DNA from: Bacteroidales bacterium
Lineage (GTDB): Bacteria; Bacteroidota; Bacteroidia; Bacteroidales; F082
Reading direction: 5' to 3'
NCBI GenBank assembly: GCA_023229135.1
Contig: JALNZT010000011.1
Coordinates: forward strand, 1-64,000
DNA length: 64,000 nucleotides
The notes under the pieces were generated by a model. That model saw only the letters and a list, made by a program, of their open reading frames with translations, was not told the DNA's origin and did no database searches. Below are positions 23,657 to 31,794 of this stretch, one piece after another. Numbering within the stretch: the stretch's first letter is position 1; every line of letters begins with the position of its first letter. Made by a program: the position numbers and the translations under genes.

Positions 23657-24682
23657 TTATTCCTCAACTTCAATTTCCGGAACGCCATAAAGGCCTACAT
23701 AAGCCTCCTCCCCTGCTTTTACGCTGGCGCGAAACATGCCGGCAGTATTGAATTTCATGCAAATATTCCCTGCTTTGTCGATGGCAATAATTCCGCCGCC
23801 CGCATCCAGCTTTACTAAATCATGCATAACAACTTGTTCAGCAGCAGCTTCCAAACTCATCCCGGCATATTTCATACGAGAAGAAAGGTCGTGCGCCACA
23901 CCAAAACGGATAAAATACTCGCCATGCCCGGTGGCAGAAACAGCACAGCTTTCGTTGTCGGCATAAGTGCCGGCACCAATCACGGGCGAATCGCCCAAGC
24001 GGCCTGAATGCTTGAAGTGCATACCACCTGTTGAAGTGCCGGCAGCCAGGTTACCAAACTTATCTAAGGCAACAGCGCCAACCGTTCCATGTTTTTCGCC
24101 AAGCGGAAATTCTCTTTCTAACTGCGTGGCTTTGGTTTGCTCATATTTTTCGCGCTGTTTGTGTGTCATAAACCAGGAAGGATCAACAATTTGCAAGCCT
24201 TTCAAAGCAGCAAATTGTTCTGCACCTTCGCGCACCAGAAAAACATGCGGACTTTCTTCCATCACCTTTCGGGCAGCCAAAATAGGATTTTTGATATTGC
24301 GCACAGCACCTACTGCACCGGCATCTTTGTCAGCACCCGACATGATAGAAGCATCGTGTTCAATAAATCCTTGCGCATTAAAAACTGCTCCCCTGCCAGC
24401 ATTAAACAACGGATTATCTTCCAAAATGGTGATGGCAGTGGTGATAGCGTCCAGACTTGTACCACCATTTTTCAGGATGGCTTCACCGGCTGATAAAGCT
24501 TCCGATAAAGAGGCACGGTAGCTGCTATCCATCTCCCGAGTCATATTTTCGGCTTTGATAAGTCCGGCACCTCCGTGAATAACCAGCGCATAAGCAGGTG
24601 GAACAACTTCTGTTGGTTTCGGCTGACAAGCCGAAAGTCCAACAATTAGCAAGACGAGCAATGGCGTAAGAGCAGTTTTCAT
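23657..24682 (-). CDS. Isoaspartyl peptidase / L-asparaginase (Ntn hydrolase, T2 family), lipoprotein
   Basis: A 341-residue member of the plant-type asparaginase / glycosylasparaginase family. It has a lipoprotein signal (LLVLLIVGLSAC, Cys near residue 19). IHGGAG opens the domain and NPLFNAGRGAVFN binds substrate. The self-cleavage site lies before the catalytic Thr in KHGTVGAVALD (about residue 200), with GNLAAGTSTGG downstream. After autoprocessing the enzyme cleaves isoaspartyl dipeptides and asparagine. The signal places it in the cell envelope, unlike the cytoplasmic AnsA at 12984. A TAnnTTTG box lies upstream at 24711. Confidence 0.92.
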   Translation of the reverse strand: MKTALTPLLVLLIVGLSACQPKPTEVVPPAYALVIHGGAGLIKAENMTREMDSSYRASLSEALSAGEAILKNGGTSLDAITTAITILEDNPLFNAGRGAVFNAQGFIEHDASIMSGADKDAGAVGAVRNIKNPILAARKVMEESPHVFLVREGAEQFAALKGLQIVDPSWFMTHKQREKYEQTKATQLEREFPLGEKHGTVGAVALDKFGNLAAGTSTGGMHFKHSGRLGDSPVIGAGTYADNESCAVSATGHGEYFIRFGVAHDLSSRMKYAGMSLEAAAEQVVMHDLVKLDAGGGIIAIDKAGNICMKFNTAGMFRASVKAGEEAYVGLYGVPEIEVEE

Positions 24683-24710
24683 GAAAAGGGGTTTTTAACG
24701 TTTCCAAGCT

Positions 24711-24718
24711 CAAAATTA
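24711..24718 (-). promoter_or_regulatory. TAnnTTTG promoter box for the isoaspartyl peptidase gene
   Basis: The minus strand reads TAATTTTG here, 28 nt upstream of the start codon at 24682. No well-placed -33 element was seen. Confidence 0.5.
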
Positions 24719-24752
24719 GGTGATTTTAGTGAACTTTGCCTTAGCGCAAAAC

Positions 24753-25538
24753 TTATTTCATCATAAAACCAATGAAATCGCTGAGGTCGTACAAACCCAA
24801 CAATTGCGCAGAGGTAAGTAAAATAACGACTACGATGACCCATTTTACGAAAGCTGCGCCTTTCTGCACCGCGATATGAGACGCCGCATAAGCACCAATC
24901 ACATTGCCGATGGCGTGAATCAATCCGAATTTCCAGTTGACGGCATCGTTGAAAACAAAAACCGCCAGCGCAAAAATGGTGTAAACCAACACAATCAAAA
25001 CCTTTACGGCATTGGCTTTTACCAGGTCGAAGCCGACTCCCAAAACCAACGCCGCCAGCAAAAAGTAGCCCACGCCTACCTGAAACATGCCACCATAAAC
25101 ACCAATCAGGAAAAAGATCAGCAACTGCTTCCAGTCCACTTTTCGGCTGAGCAAATCAGCACGACCATGCAAAAACTGTGATGGCTTGAAAAATATAAAG
25201 AAAATCATCAGCAGCATCACCACAGCTATGGCTTTCTCGAAGGCTTCGCGATCAATATCCACCGCTAGTTGAGCACCAATTACCGAACCCACCACAGCAG
25301 GAATAGCCAGCAACAAGCCCTTTTTCCAGCTCATCACTTTCTTTTGGTGGAAGGCCTGCACTGAAGTGATATTTTGCAGAATCACCGCAATACGATTGGT
25401 GCCGTTGGCCACATCAATGGGCAGGCCAAGGATTAGAAAAACGGTGAGTGAAATAATGGTGCCACCACCAGCAAGCGTATTAATGAAGCCCACAAACACA
25501 CCCGAAACAATCAATGCGGTAATATCAGGCCAAGTCAT
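24753..25538 (-). CDS. TSUP (TauE/SafE) family membrane permease
   Basis: A 261-residue membrane protein with about eight hydrophobic segments. The N-terminal motif VGFINTLAGGGTIISLTVFL and the repeat-like GVYGGMFQVGVGYFLLAALV in the second half are the paired signatures of the sulfite exporter TauE/SafE family. These carriers move sulfur-containing anions or related organic acids; the substrate is unknown. A short cytoplasmic loop rich in Arg/Lys separates the halves. A promoter box lies 18 nt upstream at 25556. Confidence 0.92.
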   Translation of the reverse strand: MTWPDITALIVSGVFVGFINTLAGGGTIISLTVFLILGLPIDVANGTNRIAVILQNITSVQAFHQKKVMSWKKGLLLAIPAVVGSVIGAQLAVDIDREAFEKAIAVVMLLMIFFIFFKPSQFLHGRADLLSRKVDWKQLLIFFLIGVYGGMFQVGVGYFLLAALVLGVGFDLVKANAVKVLIVLVYTIFALAVFVFNDAVNWKFGLIHAIGNVIGAYAASHIAVQKGAAFVKWVIVVVILLTSAQLLGLYDLSDFIGFMMK

Positions 25539-25555
25539 TTTTTTGGATTAAGGGG

Positions 25556-25563
25556 CAAAGATA
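25556..25563 (-). promoter_or_regulatory. TAnnTTTG promoter box for the TSUP permease
   Basis: The minus strand reads TATCTTTG, 17 nt upstream of the start codon at 25538. It lies just downstream of the terminator of the tRNA-like cluster. Confidence 0.55.
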
Positions 25564-25581
25564 GATAGAGTTTTATAAAAA

Positions 25582-25609
25582 AAGACCGCCCAATAAATCA
25601 GACAGTCTT
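25582..25609 (-). terminator. Terminator of tRNA-Pro-like copy 1
   Basis: On the minus strand AAGACTGTC pairs with GGCGGTCTT (two G-U pairs), loop of ten, followed by a T run. It lies 8 nt past the 3' end of the tRNA-like copy at 25617. Confidence 0.75.
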
Positions 25610-25616
25610 TTGAAGT

Positions 25617-25692
25617 CGGGATGACAGGATTTGAACCTGCGGCCTCTTCGTCCCGAACGAAGCGTCTCGTTTTCGGACGAGACTACATCCCG
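25617..25692 (-). pseudogene. tRNA-Pro(CGG)-derived copy 1 with replaced D-arm
   Basis: On the minus strand the acceptor stem CGGGATG/CATCCCG, anticodon arm CTTCG-TTCGGGA-CGAAG (anticodon CGG) and T-arm GCAGGTTCAAATCCTGT are the same as in the intact tRNA-Pro at 25938. The D-arm is replaced by the hairpin GTCTCGT-CCGAAA-ACGAGAC, with a 7-bp stem, no GG of the D-loop and three extra bases overall. The variable loop is AGGCC in place of AGGTC. A tRNA of this form would lack the D-loop/T-loop contacts. It could be a pseudogene or a specialised tRNA-like RNA. Confidence 0.75.
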
Positions 25693-25742
25693 AAATGATA
25701 AACGGATTTATACTGATTCCTGAGAAATTATCAGAAATAAAA

Positions 25743-25768
25743 AAACTGCCTAAAAAATCAGACAGTCT
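25743..25768 (-). terminator. Terminator of tRNA-Pro-like copy 2
   Basis: AGACTGTC pairs with GGCAGTTT on the minus strand (with G-U pairs) and a T run follows. It is a diverged version of the other two terminators in the cluster. Confidence 0.65.
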
Positions 25769-25777
25769 AATTAAAGT

Positions 25778-25853
25778 CGGGATGACAGGATTTGAACCTG
25801 CGGCCTCTTCGTCCCGAACGAAGCGTCTCGTTTTCGGACGAGACTACATCCCG
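25778..25853 (-). pseudogene. tRNA-Pro(CGG)-derived copy 2 with replaced D-arm
   Basis: The sequence is identical to copy 1 over the 76 nt, including the replacement hairpin. It lies 161 nt from copy 1 and 161 nt from the intact tRNA, and the sequence between copies (AATGATAAACGGATTTATAC and onward) is the same on both sides. The cluster is therefore a tandem array of about 161-bp units with its own terminators. Identity of the two copies argues for recent duplication or for selection. Confidence 0.75.
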
Positions 25854-25903
25854 AAATGATAAACGGATTTATACTGATTCCTGAGAAATTATCAGAAATA
25901 AAA

Positions 25904-25931
25904 AAGACCGCCCAATAAATCAGACAGTCTT
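25904..25931 (-). terminator. Terminator of the intact tRNA-Pro
   Basis: AAGACTGTC/GGCGGTCTT stem on the minus strand with a following T run, 6 nt past the 3' end of the tRNA. It is identical to the copy 1 terminator. Confidence 0.75.
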
Positions 25932-25934
25932 TTG

Positions 25935-26011
<77 letters not shown>

Positions 26012-26029
26012 AAATGACGAATCAAGTTG

Positions 26030-26037
26030 CAAAAATA
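26030..26037 (-). promoter_or_regulatory. Promoter of the tRNA-Pro
   Basis: The minus strand reads TATTTTTG, with a TTG (plus-strand CAA at 26057-26059) 19 nt further upstream. It lies 18 nt before the tRNA 5' end. The same promoter is repeated in front of the tRNA fragment at 26130. Confidence 0.7.
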
Positions 26038-26129
26038 CAGCTTGCTTATGTTTCAGCAAAATAAATGCACAACTTTAATTATATTTCTTTGTAAAGGAAA
26101 TTTTTGATAAAAAAAGGAGGAAATTTTGA

Positions 26130-26181
26130 GGCCTCTTCGTCCCGAACGAAGCGTCTCGTTTTCGGACGAGACTGCATCCCG
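26130..26181 (-). pseudogene. 5' fragment of the altered tRNA-Pro-like copy
   Basis: The minus strand carries the 5' acceptor half, the replacement hairpin GTCTCGTCCGAAAACGAGAC and the CTTCG-TTCGGGA-CGAAG anticodon arm up to AGGCC, then stops matching. The T-arm and the 3' acceptor half are absent. One base in the acceptor/D junction differs from the full copies (GCAGTC in place of GTAGTC). It has its own copy of the tRNA promoter at 26192. Confidence 0.7.
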
Positions 26182-26191
26182 AATTAAGTTG

Positions 26192-26199
26192 CAAAAATA
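26192..26199 (-). promoter_or_regulatory. Duplicated tRNA-Pro promoter before the fragment
   Basis: TATTTTTG on the minus strand with TTG 19 nt upstream (plus-strand CAA at 26219). The surrounding AAGTTGCAAAAATACAGCTTG-type sequence matches the flank of the intact tRNA, so promoter and tRNA start were duplicated together. Confidence 0.65.
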
Positions 26200-26236
26200 C
26201 AGCTTGATTTCATCTCAGCAATATATCCGTGCATAG

Positions 26237-28768
26237 TTAATTTGAATCCCCGCTATCAACCTCCACAAGCCCTTCTCTTTTCAGCTCATTCAGCACATAG
26301 CGAAGCTCACTAAAACTCACCTCCTCGCCAAGCACTTCTTTGGCTGGTCCAAGTTTATAGTCTTCCGTTTCTGTAAAATATTCAGTGATCAAATCTACCT
26401 TGTCCTGTGGAATAATATCAGCAGCATTCAGGCTATTGTCGCTTATCAGCCTTGCCAAATGCGACTCAATAGTTGACTCAACAAAACCTCTTAACGCGGC
26501 GATTTCTGCCACGCTTTTCCCCTCACGAAAAAGCTTCAAGGTTTTCAAGAAACTTGCACCTTTGGCTTCTTTAGGTTTCCTGGGTGGCATCTTCGGAATT
26601 TCCAGCGCATCGGCAGGCACGCTTTTGTCGATATTTTCGCGGCTGATATAATCAACAACCATTTCGATAAGCTCCTCTCCATAAGCCTTTAGTTTCGCAC
26701 GACCAATGCCGTCGATGGCTTTCAGTTCGAGCATGCTGACTGGAAGCTTTTCGGCAATTTCGGCGATGGATTTAAGTGTTATCACCCGATAAAAAGGCAG
26801 ATCGGCTTCTTCAGCAATTTCATTTCGCCAGCGTTTCAGGATGTTTGTCAATGAACCACGACTGGTATCGACAGTGGTTTTTGGCCGTTCGGATTTTGCT
26901 TTTCCGGCTTTGCCCAAAATAGCCTGGTTCCTGATTTTTAAATAATTATCGATACTAAAGCCTTTTTCGCAAGCTTCTAAAGTGGCTGTTTTTACTGCTA
27001 AAATCTCTTTCAGTGGATCAGCATAGCCAGTGATGCGTTTGTTGATCTGCTTGTTGTCGGTCTCCGCCAAAATCGTTTCTGTTTCCAGGATATCGCGCGT
27101 AAGCGGCAGAAAATAAGCTGCGGCTTTTTGAAGTCTCTCCTGTAAAATGGTATTGGATATCAATTCGGTATCAATACGATGCAGCTGTTTAATTTGCTGC
27201 ATAAATCGCAGGCTCACAGGCATCAGCTCATCGCTTATCCGGTTTATCTTTTGTTGAATTTTTTCCAGAATTGCTTTTTCAAAACTGGCTGAGTTTTCAT
27301 TGGCAAAACGATAATAGCCTTTGAGGATACGCATAAAAACCTCAAAATCAAATTGCTCGTGCAGCAGCTCAAGTTCGTACTCGTGCTTAGCTCTTTTCAG
27401 GCCTTCCCTGTCCGGACTTCTTGTGGGCGATTCAGCCTCAAAGCCTGATATTGCTGCATCGGGACCAATTACATGGCTATTGATTTTAGAGCGCAAAACA
27501 ATGCCTTCTAAGGTGGTACAGCGGCTCAAAGCCACATAAACCTGTCCGTGAGCGAAGGCGGCATTGGCATCAATAATAAGCTTTTCAAAGGTAAGTCCCT
27601 GGCTTTTGTGGATGGTGATTGCCCAAGCCAGCCGCAGCGGAATCTGGGTAAAACTGCCGATGACATTTTCCTTAATTTCCTGGCTTGTTTCGTCGAGTGC
27701 ATATTTTCTGTTGTGCCAGCTCACCGGCTCTACTTCAATAAGTTCATCATCGCAGCGCACCATCAGTTTATCACCATCTTTACCAACAAGGCGGCCAATT
27801 TTTCCGTTGTAATAGGCCTTTTCCGGCGAGGGATCATTTTTCACAAACATCACTTGTGCACCGGTTTTCAGCGTCAGTATTTTATCGGCAGGATAAGACA
27901 TCTCCGGGAAGTCGCCCTGAATATCTGCTTCAAATGTCCAGGTGTCGGCTTTTAAAGCTTTAAGCTTTTTCTCGTTGATGCGATCAGCCTGGTAGTTGTG
28001 CGTGGTCAGTGTGATATAATCTTCAGCATCATCCGGCTCAAAATCAGCCTGATAACGTTCGTTAAGTTTTTGCGCTGCACTGATATCGAGTTTATTTTCT
28101 CGGAAACAGTTCAACAGATCAATAAAATGCTGGTCTTGCTGACGGTAAACATGTTTTAGCTCAACGGCAATATAATCAGACTGTTGTAGCGCGTGACTGC
28201 TGAAAAAATACACCGAGCTATAATGCTGGCTCAGCAGTTGCCATTCTTCGTTGCGGGCCACGGGAGCTAATTGCTGAATATCGCCAATCATCAGCAGTTG
28301 CACGCCACCGAATGGTTTGGAACGATCGCGAAAACGCTTGAGGGTTCTGTCGATGGCATCCAGTAAATCGGCACGTACCATACTTATTTCGTCGATTACC
28401 AGCAAGTCGATACTTTTTATCAGCCGTATTTTATCGCGTGAAAAGCGCTGAAAGCGTTGCTGGACAGCGTCTTGTCTATTATCTTGAAATGTCGGGTCAG
28501 GGCTGTTTTCACTGGCTTTGTCGGGCAGTTGCGGCCCAAACGAAAGCTGAAAAAAGGAGTGAATGGTAACACCTCCCGCATTGATGGCCGCCACGCCTGT
28601 TGGGGCAACCACCACATGGCGTTTAGAAGTGATTTCGGGCAACTGGCGCAGGAAAGTTGTTTTACCTGTTCCGGCTTTTCCGGTGAGGAAAATATTTTTT
28701 TGGGTATGCTGAATAAAGCCGGCAGCCAATTCTAACTGCTCGTTTTGTTGGTAATTTGTCATAAGCAC
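26237..28768 (-). CDS. Pif1-like helicase with HRDC and helix-turn-helix C-terminus
   Basis: An 843-residue ATPase. The N-terminal helicase core (about 10-430) has Walker A LTGKAGTGKTTFLRQL, the motif VVVAPTGVAAINAGGVTIHS, Walker B LLVIDEISMVRADLLDAID, and the C-terminal motif ITIHKSQGLTFEKLIIDA with YVALSRCTTLEGI, all typical of the Pif1/RecD-like SF1B group. A linker rich in charged helices follows. An HRDC domain lies at about 660-720 (FYRVITLKSIAEIAEKLPVS ... IDGIGRAKLKAYG). The last ~100 residues look like a winged or helix-turn-helix domain (FREGKSVAEIAALRGFVEST). It probably unwinds DNA or DNA-RNA hybrids in repair or replication. No promoter box was seen upstream. Confidence 0.9.
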   Translation of the reverse strand: MLMTNYQQNEQLELAAGFIQHTQKNIFLTGKAGTGKTTFLRQLPEITSKRHVVVAPTGVAAINAGGVTIHSFFQLSFGPQLPDKASENSPDPTFQDNRQDAVQQRFQRFSRDKIRLIKSIDLLVIDEISMVRADLLDAIDRTLKRFRDRSKPFGGVQLLMIGDIQQLAPVARNEEWQLLSQHYSSVYFFSSHALQQSDYIAVELKHVYRQQDQHFIDLLNCFRENKLDISAAQKLNERYQADFEPDDAEDYITLTTHNYQADRINEKKLKALKADTWTFEADIQGDFPEMSYPADKILTLKTGAQVMFVKNDPSPEKAYYNGKIGRLVGKDGDKLMVRCDDELIEVEPVSWHNRKYALDETSQEIKENVIGSFTQIPLRLAWAITIHKSQGLTFEKLIIDANAAFAHGQVYVALSRCTTLEGIVLRSKINSHVIGPDAAISGFEAESPTRSPDREGLKRAKHEYELELLHEQFDFEVFMRILKGYYRFANENSASFEKAILEKIQQKINRISDELMPVSLRFMQQIKQLHRIDTELISNTILQERLQKAAAYFLPLTRDILETETILAETDNKQINKRITGYADPLKEILAVKTATLEACEKGFSIDNYLKIRNQAILGKAGKAKSERPKTTVDTSRGSLTNILKRWRNEIAEEADLPFYRVITLKSIAEIAEKLPVSMLELKAIDGIGRAKLKAYGEELIEMVVDYISRENIDKSVPADALEIPKMPPRKPKEAKGASFLKTLKLFREGKSVAEIAALRGFVESTIESHLARLISDNSLNAADIIPQDKVDLITEYFTETEDYKLGPAKEVLGEEVSFSELRYVLNELKREGLVEVDSGDSN

Positions 28769-28828
28769 AATTATTTAAGGCCGCTCAATTGCACTAAAAC
28801 AAGCTAGCCCGGGATAATTAATTTCTGC

Positions 28829-30328
28829 TTACCAATTGATGTAGTGTATCTCGAAGTTATCCGATCTGTAGCCACCAATCACCTGATTACGACCTTCTTC
28901 AGCATCTTTTATGCTGATGAAAGCATTGGAGGTGCGGTGCCCGCGATCGCTCTCGCCCCAGCCGGGATAGGTTTTGATAAGCAAATCGTTGAATGTATAG
29001 TTTAGGTCAAAATCTTTCTTTTCCTGATGAATGTTACTGATAAAAGCATGGTAGCCTTTTTTACCGGTTTGATTAATGTCGCAGAAGCAAGACGAAAACA
29101 CAAAGTAAAAATAAGGGCCACGTGCGCGATCAACGATGGGCGAATCGATAAAGATATCCACCTGTGTGTCATCAACTACTACTGCAGGACTCATCGTATT
29201 GCGGTAAATGCTTCCAATTAGGTTGTAGCACACATCTATGCCCATTAAAAAAATATCTAAATCGCCATCTCTGTCGAAGTCACCAAAACGCACGACGCCT
29301 TCACTTAGGCCGGGCAAACCTGCCATAAAATCTCTAAAATTTCCCGTGCCATCATTCTCGTAAAGTGTCGTATAAGGCCGTTCCAGACTTTCGCCAGCGA
29401 TAATAAAGTCTATATCACCATCGGCATCAAAATCACCGACATCCATGCTCACGTTTTTCAAGGGTCGCACCGCAATTGATCTTTCATCAAAGTTGAGGCT
29501 TTTGCTTCCTCTAAAAAGTCGGGTATAAGGAAATCCATCGCTATCGGCGCCGGCCAAAATAAAATCGAGGTAGCCATCATTGTTAAAATCTGCCCATACT
29601 ACAGCACTATGATGCAAGCCCTTAAACTCTTGTGGATGAGCGATATAATTACCATTTCGGTAGATATATAAACGACTTATAGCGGTATTGTATGATCTAC
29701 CCGTGATAAAAATATCCAGCATGCCATTTTTATTCGCATCAGCCCAACGGGCTTCACCGTTTACAATGCCTGGCAGCCCAAAGTCATGGCTTGTCAGCTT
29801 TCCCTCTTCATTGACCAAAACAATTGTCTTGAGACGACCTCCAGCGTTTTTTCCAGTGATGAGAATATCAATATTTCTATCGTTATTAAAATCACCAAAT
29901 TGCACAGAGCCATTCGTAAGGGCTGGAATTTGGTGACTGCTAAGCTGAAAAGTACCATTACTTTGCTGGATGTATAAGCCGGAAATCGGTTGGCCGTTCG
30001 TGCCGAGGCCTGTAAGCACAATATCCATGCGACCATCGCTGTTAAAATCAGCTACATCCATATCGCCCTGCGCGAAATCCGGCAAACCACTGGCGATAGC
30101 CCGAAATCCATGGGAGGCATCTTTTTTATAAAAATCCGTAGCACGTTGAATATTGGCCTGGATAAGCTCTCCGGCTACTACTAAATTCATACCCGAATTA
30201 TCTGGAATCCAGACGGCTGTGGCCTGTGTTCTAGGTCGAATATGCTTATTGTGTTCCACAAAAACCTGCGCAGTGGATAGTTGCAGAAAACTTAAAAATA
30301 AAATTGAGATAAGAAAAAGCTGTTTCAT
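28829..30328 (-). CDS. Secreted FG-GAP/VCBS repeat beta-propeller protein
   Basis: A 499-residue protein with a signal peptide (MKQLFLISILFLSFLQLSTA). From about residue 90 to 370 there are six or more FG-GAP repeats with calcium-binding-type motifs: DFNSDGRMDIVLTG, DFNNDRNIDILITG, DANKNGMLDIFITG, DFNNDGYLDFILAG, DFDADGDIDFIIAG and DFDRDGDLDIFLMG. They should form a Ca-dependent propeller. The C-terminal ~120 residues are not recognised, and no T9SS sorting tail was seen. An extracellular or envelope binding role is inferred. A TAnnTTTG box lies at 30392. Confidence 0.88.
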   Translation of the reverse strand: MKQLFLISILFLSFLQLSTAQVFVEHNKHIRPRTQATAVWIPDNSGMNLVVAGELIQANIQRATDFYKKDASHGFRAIASGLPDFAQGDMDVADFNSDGRMDIVLTGLGTNGQPISGLYIQQSNGTFQLSSHQIPALTNGSVQFGDFNNDRNIDILITGKNAGGRLKTIVLVNEEGKLTSHDFGLPGIVNGEARWADANKNGMLDIFITGRSYNTAISRLYIYRNGNYIAHPQEFKGLHHSAVVWADFNNDGYLDFILAGADSDGFPYTRLFRGSKSLNFDERSIAVRPLKNVSMDVGDFDADGDIDFIIAGESLERPYTTLYENDGTGNFRDFMAGLPGLSEGVVRFGDFDRDGDLDIFLMGIDVCYNLIGSIYRNTMSPAVVVDDTQVDIFIDSPIVDRARGPYFYFVFSSCFCDINQTGKKGYHAFISNIHQEKKDFDLNYTFNDLLIKTYPGWGESDRGHRTSNAFISIKDAEEGRNQVIGGYRSDNFEIHYINW

Positions 30329-30391
30329 CTACAATACTATTTGCTGTGTTGCACTCCTTAAAGGTTAACCTTTCAGGGCATTTAAGAGTTA

Positions 30392-30399
30392 CAAATATA
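30392..30399 (-). promoter_or_regulatory. TAnnTTTG promoter box for the VCBS-repeat protein
   Basis: The minus strand reads TATATTTG 64 nt upstream of the start codon at 30328, after the end of the histidine kinase gene. Confidence 0.5.
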
Positions 30400-30438
30400 G
30401 AAGTATTTCACATTAAACAGGCAGTAAAAGCAGCTGTC

Positions 30439-31794
30439 TTAAAAAGAAAGCGTAAAAACTGTTCCTTCGTCAGGTTTTGATTTCACAGAAAGTGCGCCTT
30501 TGTGCATCTGCATTATTTGTCTGGAAAGGCTTAGACCAATGCCTGACCCTTCTTTTTTGCTGGTAAAAAACGGCATGAAAATTTTATCCATTAAATCGGG
30601 TTTTATACCGCAGCCATTGTCGGAAATATCAATTATAATACGGTTATTCATGCTTGTGGAAGCAGTTATCGTGATTTGTGGATGCGTGCTTTCCTTCACG
30701 GCATCAATGGCGTTAAGTAGTATATTTATCAACACCTGATCAATCAAATCGGGGTCGGCCAGCAGTTTTAAATCCTCCGGATAAAGCTTGCAAACATAAT
30801 TTATTGCGTACTCGTCCAACTTCGGTTTTAGCAATTCTCCTGCCTTATCAAACAGCTCTTTGATAGCAAAATACCTGAAGTTTGGTTTTGGAATCCGTGT
30901 CAAATTACGGTAAATCTCTACAAAATTGAGCAGGCCTTTGCTTCGGCTTTCTATGGTAAACATCGCACTTTGAATGCTTTCCCAATCGTCTTGCGAAAGC
31001 TGTTTGGGTTGCCAGCCTTCAGCAGCTTCATCCTGCATCATTTCCTGTACGGTAGAGGCCAGAGAAGATATTGGCGTGATGGAATTCATGATCTCGTGGG
31101 TAAGCACCCGGATCAGGCGTTGCCAACTTTCAATCTCTTTTTCTTCGAGCTCGGAATGGATATTTTGCATAGAAACAAGTACATATTCCTCGCCACGCAT
31201 CCTGAATTCGGTGGCATTTACAGAAACCTGGATGAGTTCATCTTCGAGAAAAATCTTGATAAGGTTTTTATCTCCGGCCTTCATACGCAGCAGAACTTCG
31301 GGCAGATCGTCTTTCACCGCATTCAGCTCACTGATATTCCGCAAGTGATTTACGCGCAGCAGTTTTTTAATCGAGTTATTGAAAACATCAATTTTGCCAT
31401 CGTGTCGAAAAACAATTACTCCAATACTAATATGCTGAATTACAGTAAGTAAATAGTTGTAATGCTCTTCTTTTTCGGCTTTATTTTTCTTAAATTCATC
31501 TGTTATCTGGTTGAATTGCCGGCTCAGGTTGGCAAAACTCCTGCCGAGGCCTTCATCAGAAAATGAGGTGGAAAAATCGCCATGGCGAATGCTTTCCAGA
31601 AATTTCGCGAGCTTGTTGTTGGTGTGTTCTACAAAAAAAATCAGTGAAATAGTTTGTAATAAGATCAGTAAAAGCAGGATGATGGAACTCACCAGATAAT
31701 CCTCACGGTTGAAAAGTACTGCCAAAATTATTGCTGAAGCAACGATAAGCAGCACGCGCAATACCAATTGGAAACGAAATTTTTTAAAGATCAT
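30439..31794 (-). CDS. Sensor histidine kinase, NtrB-like
   Basis: A 451-residue membrane kinase. Two adjacent hydrophobic helices occupy about residues 10-55, so there is almost no periplasmic domain. A coiled-coil/HAMP-like segment and a PAS-like domain (about 105-215, IGVIVFRHDGKIDVFNNSIK) follow. The H-box is LTHEIMNSITPISSLAS, the N-box QVLINILLNAIDAVKES and the G-boxes ISDNGCGI and GSGIGLSLSRQIMQM. It should autophosphorylate on the H-box His and pass phosphate to the sigma-54-dependent regulator whose gene precedes it and overlaps by 11 nt. The signal is unknown and is likely cytoplasmic or membrane-derived. Confidence 0.93.
   Translation of the reverse strand: MIFKKFRFQLVLRVLLIVASAIILAVLFNREDYLVSSIILLLLILLQTISLIFFVEHTNNKLAKFLESIRHGDFSTSFSDEGLGRSFANLSRQFNQITDEFKKNKAEKEEHYNYLLTVIQHISIGVIVFRHDGKIDVFNNSIKKLLRVNHLRNISELNAVKDDLPEVLLRMKAGDKNLIKIFLEDELIQVSVNATEFRMRGEEYVLVSMQNIHSELEEKEIESWQRLIRVLTHEIMNSITPISSLASTVQEMMQDEAAEGWQPKQLSQDDWESIQSAMFTIESRSKGLLNFVEIYRNLTRIPKPNFRYFAIKELFDKAGELLKPKLDEYAINYVCKLYPEDLKLLADPDLIDQVLINILLNAIDAVKESTHPQITITASTSMNNRIIIDISDNGCGIKPDLMDKIFMPFFTSKKEGSGIGLSLSRQIMQMHKGALSVKSKPDEGTVFTLSF

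Noticed and set aside
23968..24521. 184-codon frame antisense to the isoaspartyl peptidase gene
   Set aside because: It is opposite a conserved enzyme gene and has Cys/Ser/Pro-rich composition typical of shadow frames.
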